A DNA stretch of 64,000 nt from the NCBI RefSeq assembly GCF_012641475.1, contig NZ_JABAIL010000007.1, positions 1 to 64,000 on the forward strand, read 5' to 3'. Numbering within the stretch: position 1 is the stretch's first letter; every line of letters begins with the position of its first letter. Shown piece after piece: positions 27,419 to 36,617 of this stretch. The DNA comes from Flammeovirga agarivorans (GTDB taxonomy: Bacteria > Bacteroidota > Bacteroidia > Cytophagales > Flammeovirgaceae). The notes under the pieces were generated by a model, which worked only from the letters and a program-made list of their open reading frames with translations, was not told where the DNA came from and did no database searches. A program made the translations under genes and the position numbers.

Positions 27419-27823
27419 ATGGAACAACTTACACATAAGCATAAAGGTTTAATCTTGACTTTCGATTTAAACGATTGTTGGGAGGTTTTTCATATTCTCA
27501 ATCACGACAGAGATGAAGCAGATGCTTTACAGAGACAAATAGATGCATTGATGCGTAATGCAGATGTCGATGAGTCAGAGTTTGTATTTTTAGGAATAGC
27601 ATATATCGTAGAGCAAATATTCCAAAACAACATATTTAAAATGACGCATTCAGCATTTCCAAGAGAATTTTTTGACCATACCTATATAGAAGTAGACGGC
27701 GAAACGGCTGATATTCATATAGAATTAGTAGATGACTTAAGTAGAGCAGGGGCTGTGGCAATAATGCAATACCTGATGGGATTTGAAAAAATAGATTTCT
27801 TATTAAAAGTAGAAAATGACTAA
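27419..27823 (+). CDS. Conserved-looking acidic protein of unknown function
   Basis: This 134-residue protein is acidic and soluble, with a mixed alpha/beta look (LILTFDLNDCWEVFHILNHDRDEADA, DADIHIELV). I see no motif, signal peptide or membrane segment. It has good coding character and is isolated, with a long AT-rich region after it. I cannot assign a function. Confidence 0.65.
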   Translation: MEQLTHKHKGLILTFDLNDCWEVFHILNHDRDEADALQRQIDALMRNADVDESEFVFLGIAYIVEQIFQNNIFKMTHSAFPREFFDHTYIEVDGETADIHIELVDDLSRAGAVAIMQYLMGFEKIDFLLKVEND

Positions 27824-28048
27824 AAAGGAATAATCACATTCTGCTTTTATTTAATACAAATTGATGTATATAATTTTAATTTAATTTCCGTTTATTTATC
27901 TTTCGTTATTAGCTGTTATATTTTATATTATTGATTATTTATTTTTAATATTATACGAAATTATTGAATATTTTACTGAAAAGTTTTCACATCATTTTTT
28001 GATTACATAAATTCAGATACTTAAAAATTTGAACCTAATCAATTAATT

Positions 28049-28678
28049 ATGAAACTCTTAAAATGGTCATTGCTTCTCGGTTTATCTTTATTCTTTTTCT
28101 CATGTGATGATGATGACGACACTAACCCTAAAGATGCTAACCCTATTTATTTCGCCTCTGATGGAGAAGTGGAAATTGGTGATTTAGGTGAAGTATATCT
28201 TCAGTTGAATTTCGATCATCAAACAAACGAAGTGAGAGTTGTTGGAAAGTTAGATCCAAGTAACATAGATAACCTCCCTACTTCATCAAGATCAAGTCAG
28301 ACGATTTCGTTAGATGTTGTTCTTGATTTTACTCTAAATGCTACAAGTAACTCAAGATCTGATGATTATGATTACACTATTAATGTAGATGAAGGGGCAA
28401 CTTATAGCCAATCTTTAAAATTTGCTTCTGGATGTGTTGATGTACCAGACTTAGACCCAGGTTTTAGTAATGGTGTTGTAGCTTCTTCTTTTGTATTGGA
28501 AGACTTTATTCAATGGGATGATTCAGCAGGAAAATACTATATCGATTCAGAAGATATCATTGGATTACTTATTCCAGATTTTGATTTTGGAAATCCAGGA
28601 AATGCAGTATATCCAAAAATTTGGCAAGAATCAGGCGGAAGTATAAAAGGTTGCTCTGAGTTACCTACTACTTTCTAA
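28049..28678 (+). CDS. Lipoprotein of unknown function
   Basis: This 209-residue protein has a lipoprotein signal ending at FSC (Cys19), followed by five aspartates. An acidic stretch after the lipid Cys resembles the Bacteroidota lipoprotein export signal that sends lipoproteins to the cell surface. The rest is beta-rich and Asp/Ser-rich. A partial iteron (ACTCTAAATGCTAC, 28331-28344) encodes TLNAT. A terminator follows. Confidence 0.8.
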   Translation: MKLLKWSLLLGLSLFFFSCDDDDDTNPKDANPIYFASDGEVEIGDLGEVYLQLNFDHQTNEVRVVGKLDPSNIDNLPTSSRSSQTISLDVVLDFTLNATSNSRSDDYDYTINVDEGATYSQSLKFASGCVDVPDLDPGFSNGVVASSFVLEDFIQWDDSAGKYYIDSEDIIGLLIPDFDFGNPGNAVYPKIWQESGGSIKGCSELPTTF

Positions 28679-28690
28679 AAAAATAAATTA

Positions 28691-28716
28691 GGGCTAGATC
28701 ACTCTAGCCCTTTTCT
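28691..28716. terminator. Bidirectional terminator
   Basis: GGGCTAGA pairs with TCTAGCCC around a 4-base loop, with a T-run after it. It lies between convergent genes. Confidence 0.85.
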
Positions 28717-28723
28717 TACCTAT

Positions 28724-29887
28724 TTATTTAACAATAAATTTACTATTTGCTTCATGTATACCTGATCTTGCATGAAGAATATATGTACCTTTCGGATATT
28801 TTTTTGATAGTCTAACTGCTAATTTATTTTCATTTTTAATACTAAATTGATCAACTAAAATTCCTTTAATATTTATTATATTTACCCATATTAAAGTACT
28901 GTAATTGCTATTGAAATTTAATGTAAATTCTTGATTTGAATCAATAATATTTGGTAGTATATCAACATTAAAAGTTAGATTATTACTATCTTCTAATTGG
29001 TATTCTACAATAGATAAGTTCTCTTGAGTACCATCTAAGTCGTATTGAATTAATTGGTAATAGCTTTTAGCTAGAGGTTGTTGGTCGATAAACTTATAGT
29101 GAATAGTGGTATTACTATTAACACCTTTCGCTTTTATTATTCCTAGTTGCTCCCAATTTTTCTGATCTTTTGATCTTCTTATTTCAAAGTATGCGTTATT
29201 GATTTCTTGTGCCGTAATCCATTTTATCAATACATTATCATCTTCAGAAGAAACATCAAAAGATAGTAACTCTACAGGTAGGTCATCTGCACATGATAAT
29301 GAACCTCCACCAGAATTAAATTTACCACAATCAATTGTCCAGGATAGTGAACTACTTACATTCCCATCAGAAATAGTTCCCGCATTAAATGCTTCTCCAA
29401 CAGTAATACTTCCACTTCCATTGAAAAATATTAGAGATCCTTCACCTTGATCTGCACTTCCTCCATTTATTGCACTTTTTGAGGTAGAGATATCTCCATT
29501 GACAATAAAAGTCCCATTGATAGTAAGGGTAGTTAGGTTGGCAACATTTAAATTTCCATCTATTGTTAACCTACCACCAGCATTAACAGCGATGGTAAGT
29601 TGTGATAGGAGAACTGTTGTTGCTGTAAGTGTAACATCTTCGCCATTTTCCACCGTGATTGTATTAACTGGACTATTTCCTTTGAGTACAATATTATCTT
29701 CTGTATCACTGCTAACATCTATATCTGTTTTTAAATTATAATTTGAAGATATTTCATCTGCTTCAGTATCGGGGTCAGTATCATAAGTAATTGAGTTAGC
29801 TGGAGTAAATCCTCCAACTAAGTTTTGTGATAACAGATATTGAGGAAGACAATAAATTAATAGTATACAAAGCGTAATAGTTTTCAT
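28724..29887 (-). CDS. Secreted protein with type IX secretion sorting domain
   Basis: This 387-residue protein has a signal peptide (to about residue 21). A repeat-like beta region (about 25-190; DVTLTATTVLLSQLTIAVNAGGRLTIDGNLNVANLTTL in outline) suggests a beta-helix, like autotransporter or adhesin stalks. The middle (about 200-300) has LPVELLSFDVSSEDDNVLIKWITAQEINNAYFEI, a common segment in Bacteroidota T9SS cargo. The last 80 residues match a type A C-terminal sorting domain (ILPNIIDSNQ...GTYILHA), so it should be exported by PorU/PorV machinery. No enzyme motif; an adhesion or matrix role is likely. Confidence 0.85.
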   Translation of the reverse strand: MKTITLCILLIYCLPQYLLSQNLVGGFTPANSITYDTDPDTEADEISSNYNLKTDIDVSSDTEDNIVLKGNSPVNTITVENGEDVTLTATTVLLSQLTIAVNAGGRLTIDGNLNVANLTTLTINGTFIVNGDISTSKSAINGGSADQGEGSLIFFNGSGSITVGEAFNAGTISDGNVSSSLSWTIDCGKFNSGGGSLSCADDLPVELLSFDVSSEDDNVLIKWITAQEINNAYFEIRRSKDQKNWEQLGIIKAKGVNSNTTIHYKFIDQQPLAKSYYQLIQYDLDGTQENLSIVEYQLEDSNNLTFNVDILPNIIDSNQEFTLNFNSNYSTLIWVNIINIKGILVDQFSIKNENKLAVRLSKKYPKGTYILHARSGIHEANSKFIVK

Positions 29888-30658
29888 GATTTTTGTTTTT
29901 AAGGGCTATTCATCTTTTTATTATCGTTTGATTTAGAAGTCTTTGAGAATCGTAATGTGATGAACGGTGAATGATAAATTCTGTTGCCGAATAGATATTT
30001 GTTGAAGTTTTATTTTTATTGAGGTAAGGTGAAAAAAGTAAAAATATTTATACTTTTCTTCTTTTTAGTACTCTTTAAAAATGCATGTTTTTAGAGTCTG
30101 ATAAGCCATATCAGTCTGAACGCAGACAATTTTTTTAAGTAATAAGAAAATTCTTACATCTTATTTTTTTTAAGTATTCTGCAATTTTCTAAACAAAATG
30201 ATATATGCCTCTTTTAAAAGTTCAATTCTAAAATTCTTAATTATGATGAATAATAAAAAAATAGAATACTTAATAATTTCTAGGTGGAGTGGTATTTAAA
30301 TCAGAATCTGAAAGTTTAGCCATAAATATATTTTCTTATAAAAGAAATAACATGAAGATTCCAATCAATGATGATTACTGCAGGATAGAAGAAGCCTTAT
30401 TAGCAATACAAAATTTTGATTATTTATTAATTTCATCACATTTGATACTTGGTTTAAAAAATTGATAATAAGTTGCTTATTCTGTTCATCTGCAAATCAA
30501 ATCTTAGAATTCAAAAAAAGTAAATAATTTGATTTTCATTTGAAATTGCCTTTATTTGGTTCATATCATTTTTTGTCGATTAGTTTTAGAAGTCTGAGAA
30601 TTACGATTGAACACCCCCTTAAAGATTTTCCTTTTTTCAATCCTAATTAAAACTAATC
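29888..30658. other. Intergenic region with nothing clear
   Basis: About 770 AT-rich bases between divergent genes (T9SS cargo and LRR lipoprotein). I see no iteron, palindrome or RNA gene. A 37-codon open frame at 30352-30465 has no other support. Confidence 0.5.
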
Positions 30659-32827
30659 ATGAAAATATTACCCTATAGATCTCTCGTATTGATGCTTTCA
30701 ATACTACTCATAAATACCTCTTGCCAAAGAGATGTAGATACTATGCCTAATAATGATCCGACTCCTTCATCTGTTAGAATGCCATTTAATCAAAAATTAT
30801 TTATCCTTAATTCAAGTCAGAAAGGTTCTGAAATTTATAAAATCGATTACGATTTTCAAGGGCTAGAAGATGATGCATACCTTACAAAATTACGATTAAC
30901 AAAAAATGGCCGTCCATTTAGAATACCTAGAGGGGGACATATGTGTATTAGTCCAAATAACGATTTTATTACTGTTGTTGTAAGTAGATTAAAGAAAATA
31001 TATCTAGTAAATATCACTTCTTTAGAAGTTAAGGTGATTCATCTATTTGGGTACTTTCCGAATAAAAAGTGTGCAGATATGAGAAGAAACCTTAAAAAAT
31101 TTAAGTTTAGAGGTAAAATTACCCAAGTAGATGTAGATCAGGATGGATACCTATTCTTAGCAGGAAAATCTGGGTTTTATAAAGTGATTACAGATTGGGG
31201 TAATGTTGAAAATAGTAATGGAGATATTTGGAATGATGAAGATCCTGAGTTGGATGGAACTCGATTTGCGGGACAGACTTGGGCTCATGCTGTAAAGTTT
31301 GAATTTTCTGGAAACCTTGCTGTAGAAGGAGCCGAAGATGAGGTGTTTTTTGAGCAAGAAACTTACTTTGAAGAAAATACTATTTCAACATTAAATACGG
31401 TAAAGTTTTTAGGGGGAGATATTCTTTTTACCCAAAATTCATTAGAAACAGACGGGTTTGAAGAGCAAAGATTAATTTCTTTTTCTCAATGGAATGGAGG
31501 TTCTGCTATTTATCTCAATAACTTAGATTGGAATTGGGACGATCAAAAAGTTACATTCAATGCAGGAACTTTATATACAGGGTTGAACAATAAAATCACA
31601 GAAAAGAGTGGTGGAAGAGTAACTGGAGCTGCTTTAACCGGAGATAATATGGTCTTTACTTCACATCACTATTCGGAATATTTACAACTAAGAACATTAA
31701 ATGGTCAGATCATTAAAGATGATGTTCGTATGATTCTATTAGACCGAAATGGTAATGAAAAAGGAGCATTATACCACAACTGGGGTGATATGGCATCAAC
31801 TCAATCATTTGATAAGAACTCTCAGAATACACAAGATATCATATTAGATAATAGATCTATAGAAGGGGAATATTTTGGAGATTGGTTTAGAGGTAACCTA
31901 GAAGGGTATCAGTTAGCAGAAATGAAGCTATATAGACCGAAAGATTTTAATTATGCGGTGAAAGACCTTTCTCATGATAATTATAATGTTTCAAAAGAGT
32001 CCAGAAGAAATTCAGCAAATGCTGACATCGCTGATTTTAGAAAGAATGCCAATAAATTTGTGGCTTTAGGAGGTAATGGTGGGTATACTCTATTACAACT
32101 TCCAAACAAAGTAACAGTTACAGACGAAACAACTTTACAAGTAGTAGAAACGACTTGGGGCAAGCAACCCTATTATGAAGTATGGGAAGATGCGTGGTCT
32201 GCTTATGAAGAAAAAGCAGCAGTTTATGTCCATAGATCATATACAGGAAGATACTACTATGATGGTTTAGAAGAAGATAGTGAGTGGGTGAAAATTGGAG
32301 ATGCATATATCGCCAATAATGAATTCCACTTGTCAAGTAATACTGATTTGCCTGAAGGAACTGAGATTTCTTGGGTGAAAATCGTAGATAATGGCTCTAC
32401 TTCAGGCGATGGTTTTGATGTTAACTTTGTTGCTACTTATGAAAAACCAATAGTAAAAGAAGCTCTCTCAGATAGAGAAATCCTTATGTTATTCTACAAT
32501 TCTACAGGGGGAGATAATTGGAGACACAATACCAATTGGGGAACTGATAAACCACTTAGTGAATGGTATGGTATCGGTACTAATGAAGAGGGAAGGGTAA
32601 ATGTTATTGAGCTGATTGATCTAAATGTAAATGGTGATTTTGTAGAAGAATTAGCAGATCTTCAATATTTAAGAAAAATGGTCATCCCTTTTAATTCTTT
32701 TACAGGAACATTACCGGCTCGACTGACTGAGTTGGAATCATTGGAACTTATATATATTGTAGGAAACAAAACCCCGTTTGTCGTTCCCGAAGAGTTTAAT
32801 GATTCACCAATAATGCTATATAAATAA
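30659..32827 (+). CDS. Large lipoprotein with beta-propeller-like body and leucine-rich repeat end
   Basis: This 722-residue protein has a lipoprotein signal ending at TSC (Cys22). The body (40-480) has WD/YVTN-like repeats (ISPNNDFITVVVSRLKKIYLVNI, VDVDQDGYLFLAGKSGFYKV), so a beta-propeller is possible. The last 125 residues are a leucine-rich repeat module of a type common in marine Bacteroidota: LMLFYNSTGGDNW, WGTDKPLSEWYGI, and FTGTLPARLTEL. LRR ends often mediate binding. No catalytic motif was seen. It stands alone with its own upstream region and ends at a terminator. Confidence 0.8.
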   Translation: MKILPYRSLVLMLSILLINTSCQRDVDTMPNNDPTPSSVRMPFNQKLFILNSSQKGSEIYKIDYDFQGLEDDAYLTKLRLTKNGRPFRIPRGGHMCISPNNDFITVVVSRLKKIYLVNITSLEVKVIHLFGYFPNKKCADMRRNLKKFKFRGKITQVDVDQDGYLFLAGKSGFYKVITDWGNVENSNGDIWNDEDPELDGTRFAGQTWAHAVKFEFSGNLAVEGAEDEVFFEQETYFEENTISTLNTVKFLGGDILFTQNSLETDGFEEQRLISFSQWNGGSAIYLNNLDWNWDDQKVTFNAGTLYTGLNNKITEKSGGRVTGAALTGDNMVFTSHHYSEYLQLRTLNGQIIKDDVRMILLDRNGNEKGALYHNWGDMASTQSFDKNSQNTQDIILDNRSIEGEYFGDWFRGNLEGYQLAEMKLYRPKDFNYAVKDLSHDNYNVSKESRRNSANADIADFRKNANKFVALGGNGGYTLLQLPNKVTVTDETTLQVVETTWGKQPYYEVWEDAWSAYEEKAAVYVHRSYTGRYYYDGLEEDSEWVKIGDAYIANNEFHLSSNTDLPEGTEISWVKIVDNGSTSGDGFDVNFVATYEKPIVKEALSDREILMLFYNSTGGDNWRHNTNWGTDKPLSEWYGIGTNEEGRVNVIELIDLNVNGDFVEELADLQYLRKMVIPFNSFTGTLPARLTELESLELIYIVGNKTPFVVPEEFNDSPIMLYK

Positions 32828-32834
32828 AGAAATT

Positions 32835-32871
32835 GAAAAGCCGTCTTAATTATGAAATAGACGGCTTTTCA
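32835..32871. terminator. Bidirectional terminator
   Basis: GAAAAGCCGTCT pairs with AGACGGCTTTTC. It overlaps the last codons of the leftward phosphatase gene. Confidence 0.85.
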
Positions 32872-33656
32872 CTACTATAATAGATGCCACAATCATTCAT
32901 AAAAGTGTGGTTTCTCTTATTTAGTGGTAATTCCTGACCATCGAAAGTGGTCGCGTGCAATCCTAACTCTTTGAATAGGATAGAAGAGGAGGCATAGTCC
33001 CAAATGCTACCTCCACCTAATTTTTGTTTTGTTGGTTTAAAATATAATGCAGGAGCATTTTCAAGAACCCATATTGCATTCATACATGCACCACCAAAAT
33101 CAATAATATCTTTAGGTTGATATTTATGAATTGCTTCTTTAAACCATTCAGTAGATTTTGAACTTCTATCACAAACTAATGTATAGAAATTGTTGTAGGT
33201 AATACTAAACGATTGGTGATTTTTGTATGCACCAAGGTCTAAAGCTGCACTATATATATCTTCTGTGATAGGATTGTAAATTACCCCTAAAACAGCCTGT
33301 CCATTTTTATTTACTAGGGCGATGCTTACAGCAAAGCCTTCTTTTTTTTCTGTAAAAGGAAGGGTACCATCTAAAGGATCGATACACCAAAAATAGTCTT
33401 TTTCGAATCGGCTATTATTATCTTCACTTTCTTCTGTGAGAATACCAAAATTATATTCCTTTGTGTATGGCGAAAGTAAATCAAGAATAAGGTCTTGTGC
33501 CTCTTTGTCAACTTTAGTCACAACTTGAGAAGCTAAACTGTGCCCACCTTCTTTGATTAAGACTTCAATGTCCTTATCAAAATACGTCATAATTAATGCT
33601 CCGGCTTTTCTAGCAACTTCCTCTGTAGATTGTAATAATGGTTTTAGTGCTATCAT
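32850..33656 (-). CDS. Inositol monophosphatase / CysQ-family phosphatase
   Basis: This 268-residue protein is of the inositol monophosphatase superfamily. The metal-binding motifs are ILTEESED (acidic Glu pair) and [12 protein letters not shown], with a late [18 protein letters not shown] that matches the family's WDxAxG box. CysQ-like members hydrolyse 3'-phosphoadenosine 5'-phosphate, a by-product of sulfate metabolism; SuhB-like members act on inositol phosphate. I cannot tell which applies. It overlaps the upstream kinase-like gene by 4 bases (ATGA), so they form an operon. Confidence 0.88.
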   Translation of the reverse strand: MIALKPLLQSTEEVARKAGALIMTYFDKDIEVLIKEGGHSLASQVVTKVDKEAQDLILDLLSPYTKEYNFGILTEESEDNNSRFEKDYFWCIDPLDGTLPFTEKKEGFAVSIALVNKNGQAVLGVIYNPITEDIYSAALDLGAYKNHQSFSITYNNFYTLVCDRSSKSTEWFKEAIHKYQPKDIIDFGGACMNAIWVLENAPALYFKPTKQKLGGGSIWDYASSSILFKELGLHATTFDGQELPLNKRNHTFMNDCGIYYSSEKPSIS

Positions 33657-34627
33657 GATAGGGCTTCAATTACTAATTTTGACATCTTTTCACTGTAAGA
33701 ATTAATTTTCCAATGTCCGGGGCTCCACCCTTTTAAAAAACGATGAAAATCAGTCCAGGCAATAGGGAATAAAGTTCTCCATTCTTCCTCTACTTCTTCA
33801 GGGTTAATATCAATATGGTTTTCTTGAATAGCGTCTTTTAGATAATTAAAATAAGTTTCTAGAATAATATCCTCATACTTCTCACAATCTTCCTCATGGA
33901 GGCAACTACCAATAAAATAAGCAAGGTCTTTCATTCCACAACCTCCTCCTATATATTGGAAATCTACAGCAGCCACTTTATTACCTTCTTTATCGAAACA
34001 AAAATTAGCCACTTTGGCATCACCATGAACAAAAGTTTTGTACTTAGCATTATTAAGACGCTGATCGATAACTTGTGCTAAATTTTTTAAAGGAATATCA
34101 TCTAATACCTCTAATTCATCTGGTCTAGTTGCTAAGTGCCAATACGTACCAATTTCCCATAAACCCTTAGGCTCTTTTTGGAGATAGACGGCATGAAAAT
34201 TAGCTAACCAAGATAAACAAGCATTAATTTCTTCCCATGTGATTTCAGATACTCTTCGATCAAAACCTACTTCATCTAAATCTTCTAAGAGGATCACAAC
34301 ATCATCATTAATAAAAGTAATACCTAAGCAATCTGGGATTCTACAATTGTCGTTAGTGAGATGACTATAATTTTTATAAAAGTAGGTCTCGACTTGATAA
34401 GACTTTAATTTTCGTTGATGTGAGATATCAGTATTCCATCCTCTAGGGTGATCTCCTTGTGCTCCTAGTTGGACATGTTTTACAATTATGCTCTTTTGTT
34501 TATACCCATCAAGTGAGTACCTAACGATAGATCCGTAACCACTCCATAAGCTTTGGATCATTATTTTATCATTAATTCTTTCAGCTTTCGTTTCCTGAAG
34601 AATAAATTTTTCAATTTCTTTTTCCAT
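33653..34627 (-). CDS. Aminoglycoside/ecdysteroid kinase-like small-molecule kinase
   Basis: This protein of about 324 residues has the choline/aminoglycoside kinase fold of the EcKinase/DUF1679 branch. Signs are [10 protein letters not shown], the catalytic-loop [13 protein letters not shown] (Asp and Asn) and [21 protein letters not shown] (DFQ metal site). It would phosphorylate a small metabolite; the substrate is unknown. I chose the ATG at 34627 over a TTG 24 codons upstream. It overlaps the phosphatase gene by 4 bases, suggesting a paired kinase and phosphatase on related substrates. Confidence 0.82.
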   Translation of the reverse strand: MEKEIEKFILQETKAERINDKIMIQSLWSGYGSIVRYSLDGYKQKSIIVKHVQLGAQGDHPRGWNTDISHQRKLKSYQVETYFYKNYSHLTNDNCRIPDCLGITFINDDVVILLEDLDEVGFDRRVSEITWEEINACLSWLANFHAVYLQKEPKGLWEIGTYWHLATRPDELEVLDDIPLKNLAQVIDQRLNNAKYKTFVHGDAKVANFCFDKEGNKVAAVDFQYIGGGCGMKDLAYFIGSCLHEEDCEKYEDIILETYFNYLKDAIQENHIDINPEEVEEEWRTLFPIAWTDFHRFLKGWSPGHWKINSYSEKMSKLVIEALS

Positions 34628-34796
34628 CAAAATGTTGGTTTTTGGTAAAGATAGGGCTGTTTTTGAAGAAAGATGAAAAAGAAAAAATATTTTTTTCAAT
34701 AAAAGTGATTACAAAAATGATGTGGCTATGTCTTATTTACAGATAGCAATTTATTCTACTATAAAATTTAATGAAGAAATAAGTAGTATTAAACGG

Positions 34797-34832
34797 GCAG
34801 ATACGATAATATTTATGGTATCTGCTTTTTTT
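34797..34832 (+). terminator. Orphan terminator upstream of the next gene
   Basis: GCAGATAC pairs with GTATCTGC around a 13-base loop, followed by TTTTTTT. No annotated rightward gene precedes it, because the kinase gene reads away. It could end a small RNA or act as an attenuator for the gene at 34891. Confidence 0.7.
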
Positions 34833-34890
34833 ATGTTCTTATTTTAGTAGTTAGTATATTGCTTCTATCAATAATCATTAAAAACTAACA

Positions 34891-36513
34891 ATGAAGAAAT
34901 CTCTTATTTTAAGTATTACATTTTTAATACTTTCATCGATTGTTCTTTACTTCATGATGCCAACTATTGCCTATGGTTTCAATGGCTGGTCGATGGCACT
35001 TACCTGTATTCTAGGAGTACTATTTATTTTCGAAACTTCGTTTACAGGAAATGACATCACTACTTTTAAAAAGATAAATATAGGCTTAATCACCGGTTTA
35101 CTTTTTTATACTTTCGTTTTACCATTTGTTACGACCACACCCATCTTAAGAAGTAAGGCCTATAGAAATATGATAGGTACTGTGAAAATGGGAGAAGACT
35201 TTTCTAGTCAGGTAGCTCCAATTTCTACAGATGAAATCAGAATTGTTGATGAATATACAGCTTCCCGATTAGGTGATAAAGTACTAGGTTCAATACCAAG
35301 TTTAGGGTCTCAAGCCTACCTTGGTTCATTCAGTATTCAGAATGTAAAAGGACAATTATATTGGGTGGCTCCACTATTACACTCGGGGTTTTTCAAGTGG
35401 AACAATAATAAAGAAGGAACACCAGGATACGTAATGGTTTCTGCTACAAATGAAAGAGATGTAAAGCTTGTACAAGAAGTGAATAATAAGCCAGTAAGAA
35501 TAAAATATCAACCGGAAGCATTTTTTACAACTGACCTCTCAAGGCATATCTATTTCAATGGTTATGTCACTCAAGGTTACGATGACTATTCGTTTGAGGT
35601 AGATGATGAAGGTAATCCTCATTGGATTATTACTTTATATGACCGAAAAGTAGGCTTCTCCGGAGAAAATGCGAAAGGAGTTTTAGTTGTTGATGTAGAA
35701 ACAGGAGCACTCCATGAGTACAGTATTGAAGATGCTCCAAAATGGATAGATAGAATTCAGCCGGAATCATTTATAGTGACTCAATTAGATGATTGGGGTG
35801 AATATGTTCATGGTTATTTTAATTTTTCTAACGAGAATAAGCTAACCACAACAAAGGGAATGTCTTTAGTGTATGGAGTTGATAATAGATCGTATTGGTA
35901 TACTGGGTTAACATCTGTCGGTGGAGATGAAGGTACAGTTGGATTTGTTTTGGTAGATACTAGAACAAAAGAAACAATTTGGTACAAACAAGTAGGTGCT
36001 ACAGAACAAGCAGCAAGACAGTCAGCAATGGGTAAGGTACAAGAGAAGAGATATGTAGCTTCTTTTCCCATAACATATAATATTACTGGTATCCCGACTT
36101 ATGTGATGTCATTAAAAGATAATGCAGGGTTGATAAAAATGATTGCGATGGTCTCTGTTGAGGATTATACTATCGTTGGGGTAGGCAATAATATCAAAGA
36201 AGCGCTACGATCTTATAAAAACAGTATCAATAGTAAAGGCAACTCTATTCATACTAATGGATATGCTGATTCAAAATCTATCTCTTCTGTTGTAGAAAGA
36301 ATATCTAAAGATATTAGAAATGGGAATACAAATTATTACCTATTACTAAAAGATCAAAATTCTAAATTATTTGTAGGTTCTTCAATGATCTCCAATGAGT
36401 TACCGATTACAAATGTAAATGATAGTGTTAGGATTTTCTATGATGAAAGTTCTAGTGAATTAATCGATATCGTAAGTTTTGATAACCTAATGATGGATTT
36501 GAAGTCAGATTAA
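34891..36513 (+). CDS. Membrane protein of unknown function
   Basis: This 540-residue protein has three hydrophobic helices in the first 85 residues (about 5-25, 33-48 and 63-82). A large soluble part of mixed alpha/beta type follows. It has repeated phrases (WVAPLLHSGFFKWNNNKEGTPGY, GKGVLVVDVETGALHEYSIEDAPKWID in outline, GFVLVDTRTKETIWYKQVGATEQAA) that recall PepSY-like beta/alpha repeats, but I cannot place it in a family. It is probably a cell-envelope protein. It has a possible attenuator or sRNA terminator 60 bases before the start. Confidence 0.75.
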   Translation: MKKSLILSITFLILSSIVLYFMMPTIAYGFNGWSMALTCILGVLFIFETSFTGNDITTFKKINIGLITGLLFYTFVLPFVTTTPILRSKAYRNMIGTVKMGEDFSSQVAPISTDEIRIVDEYTASRLGDKVLGSIPSLGSQAYLGSFSIQNVKGQLYWVAPLLHSGFFKWNNNKEGTPGYVMVSATNERDVKLVQEVNNKPVRIKYQPEAFFTTDLSRHIYFNGYVTQGYDDYSFEVDDEGNPHWIITLYDRKVGFSGENAKGVLVVDVETGALHEYSIEDAPKWIDRIQPESFIVTQLDDWGEYVHGYFNFSNENKLTTTKGMSLVYGVDNRSYWYTGLTSVGGDEGTVGFVLVDTRTKETIWYKQVGATEQAARQSAMGKVQEKRYVASFPITYNITGIPTYVMSLKDNAGLIKMIAMVSVEDYTIVGVGNNIKEALRSYKNSINSKGNSIHTNGYADSKSISSVVERISKDIRNGNTNYYLLLKDQNSKLFVGSSMISNELPITNVNDSVRIFYDESSSELIDIVSFDNLMMDLKSD

Positions 36514-36617
36514 TTTTTCTTCAAATACAAAATTGATAGAATATATTTCTTTATAAAAATAAATTCAAATCCTTTCATACTATTTTATTGATTGCATTTT
36601 TTTGTAACTTATAAAGT

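Noticed and set aside
32994-33010. An iteron-like match, ATAGTCCCAAATGCTAC, in the phosphatase gene
   Set aside because: It encodes the conserved GSIWDY box of the family, so the match is explained by protein constraint and is poor in the 5' half.
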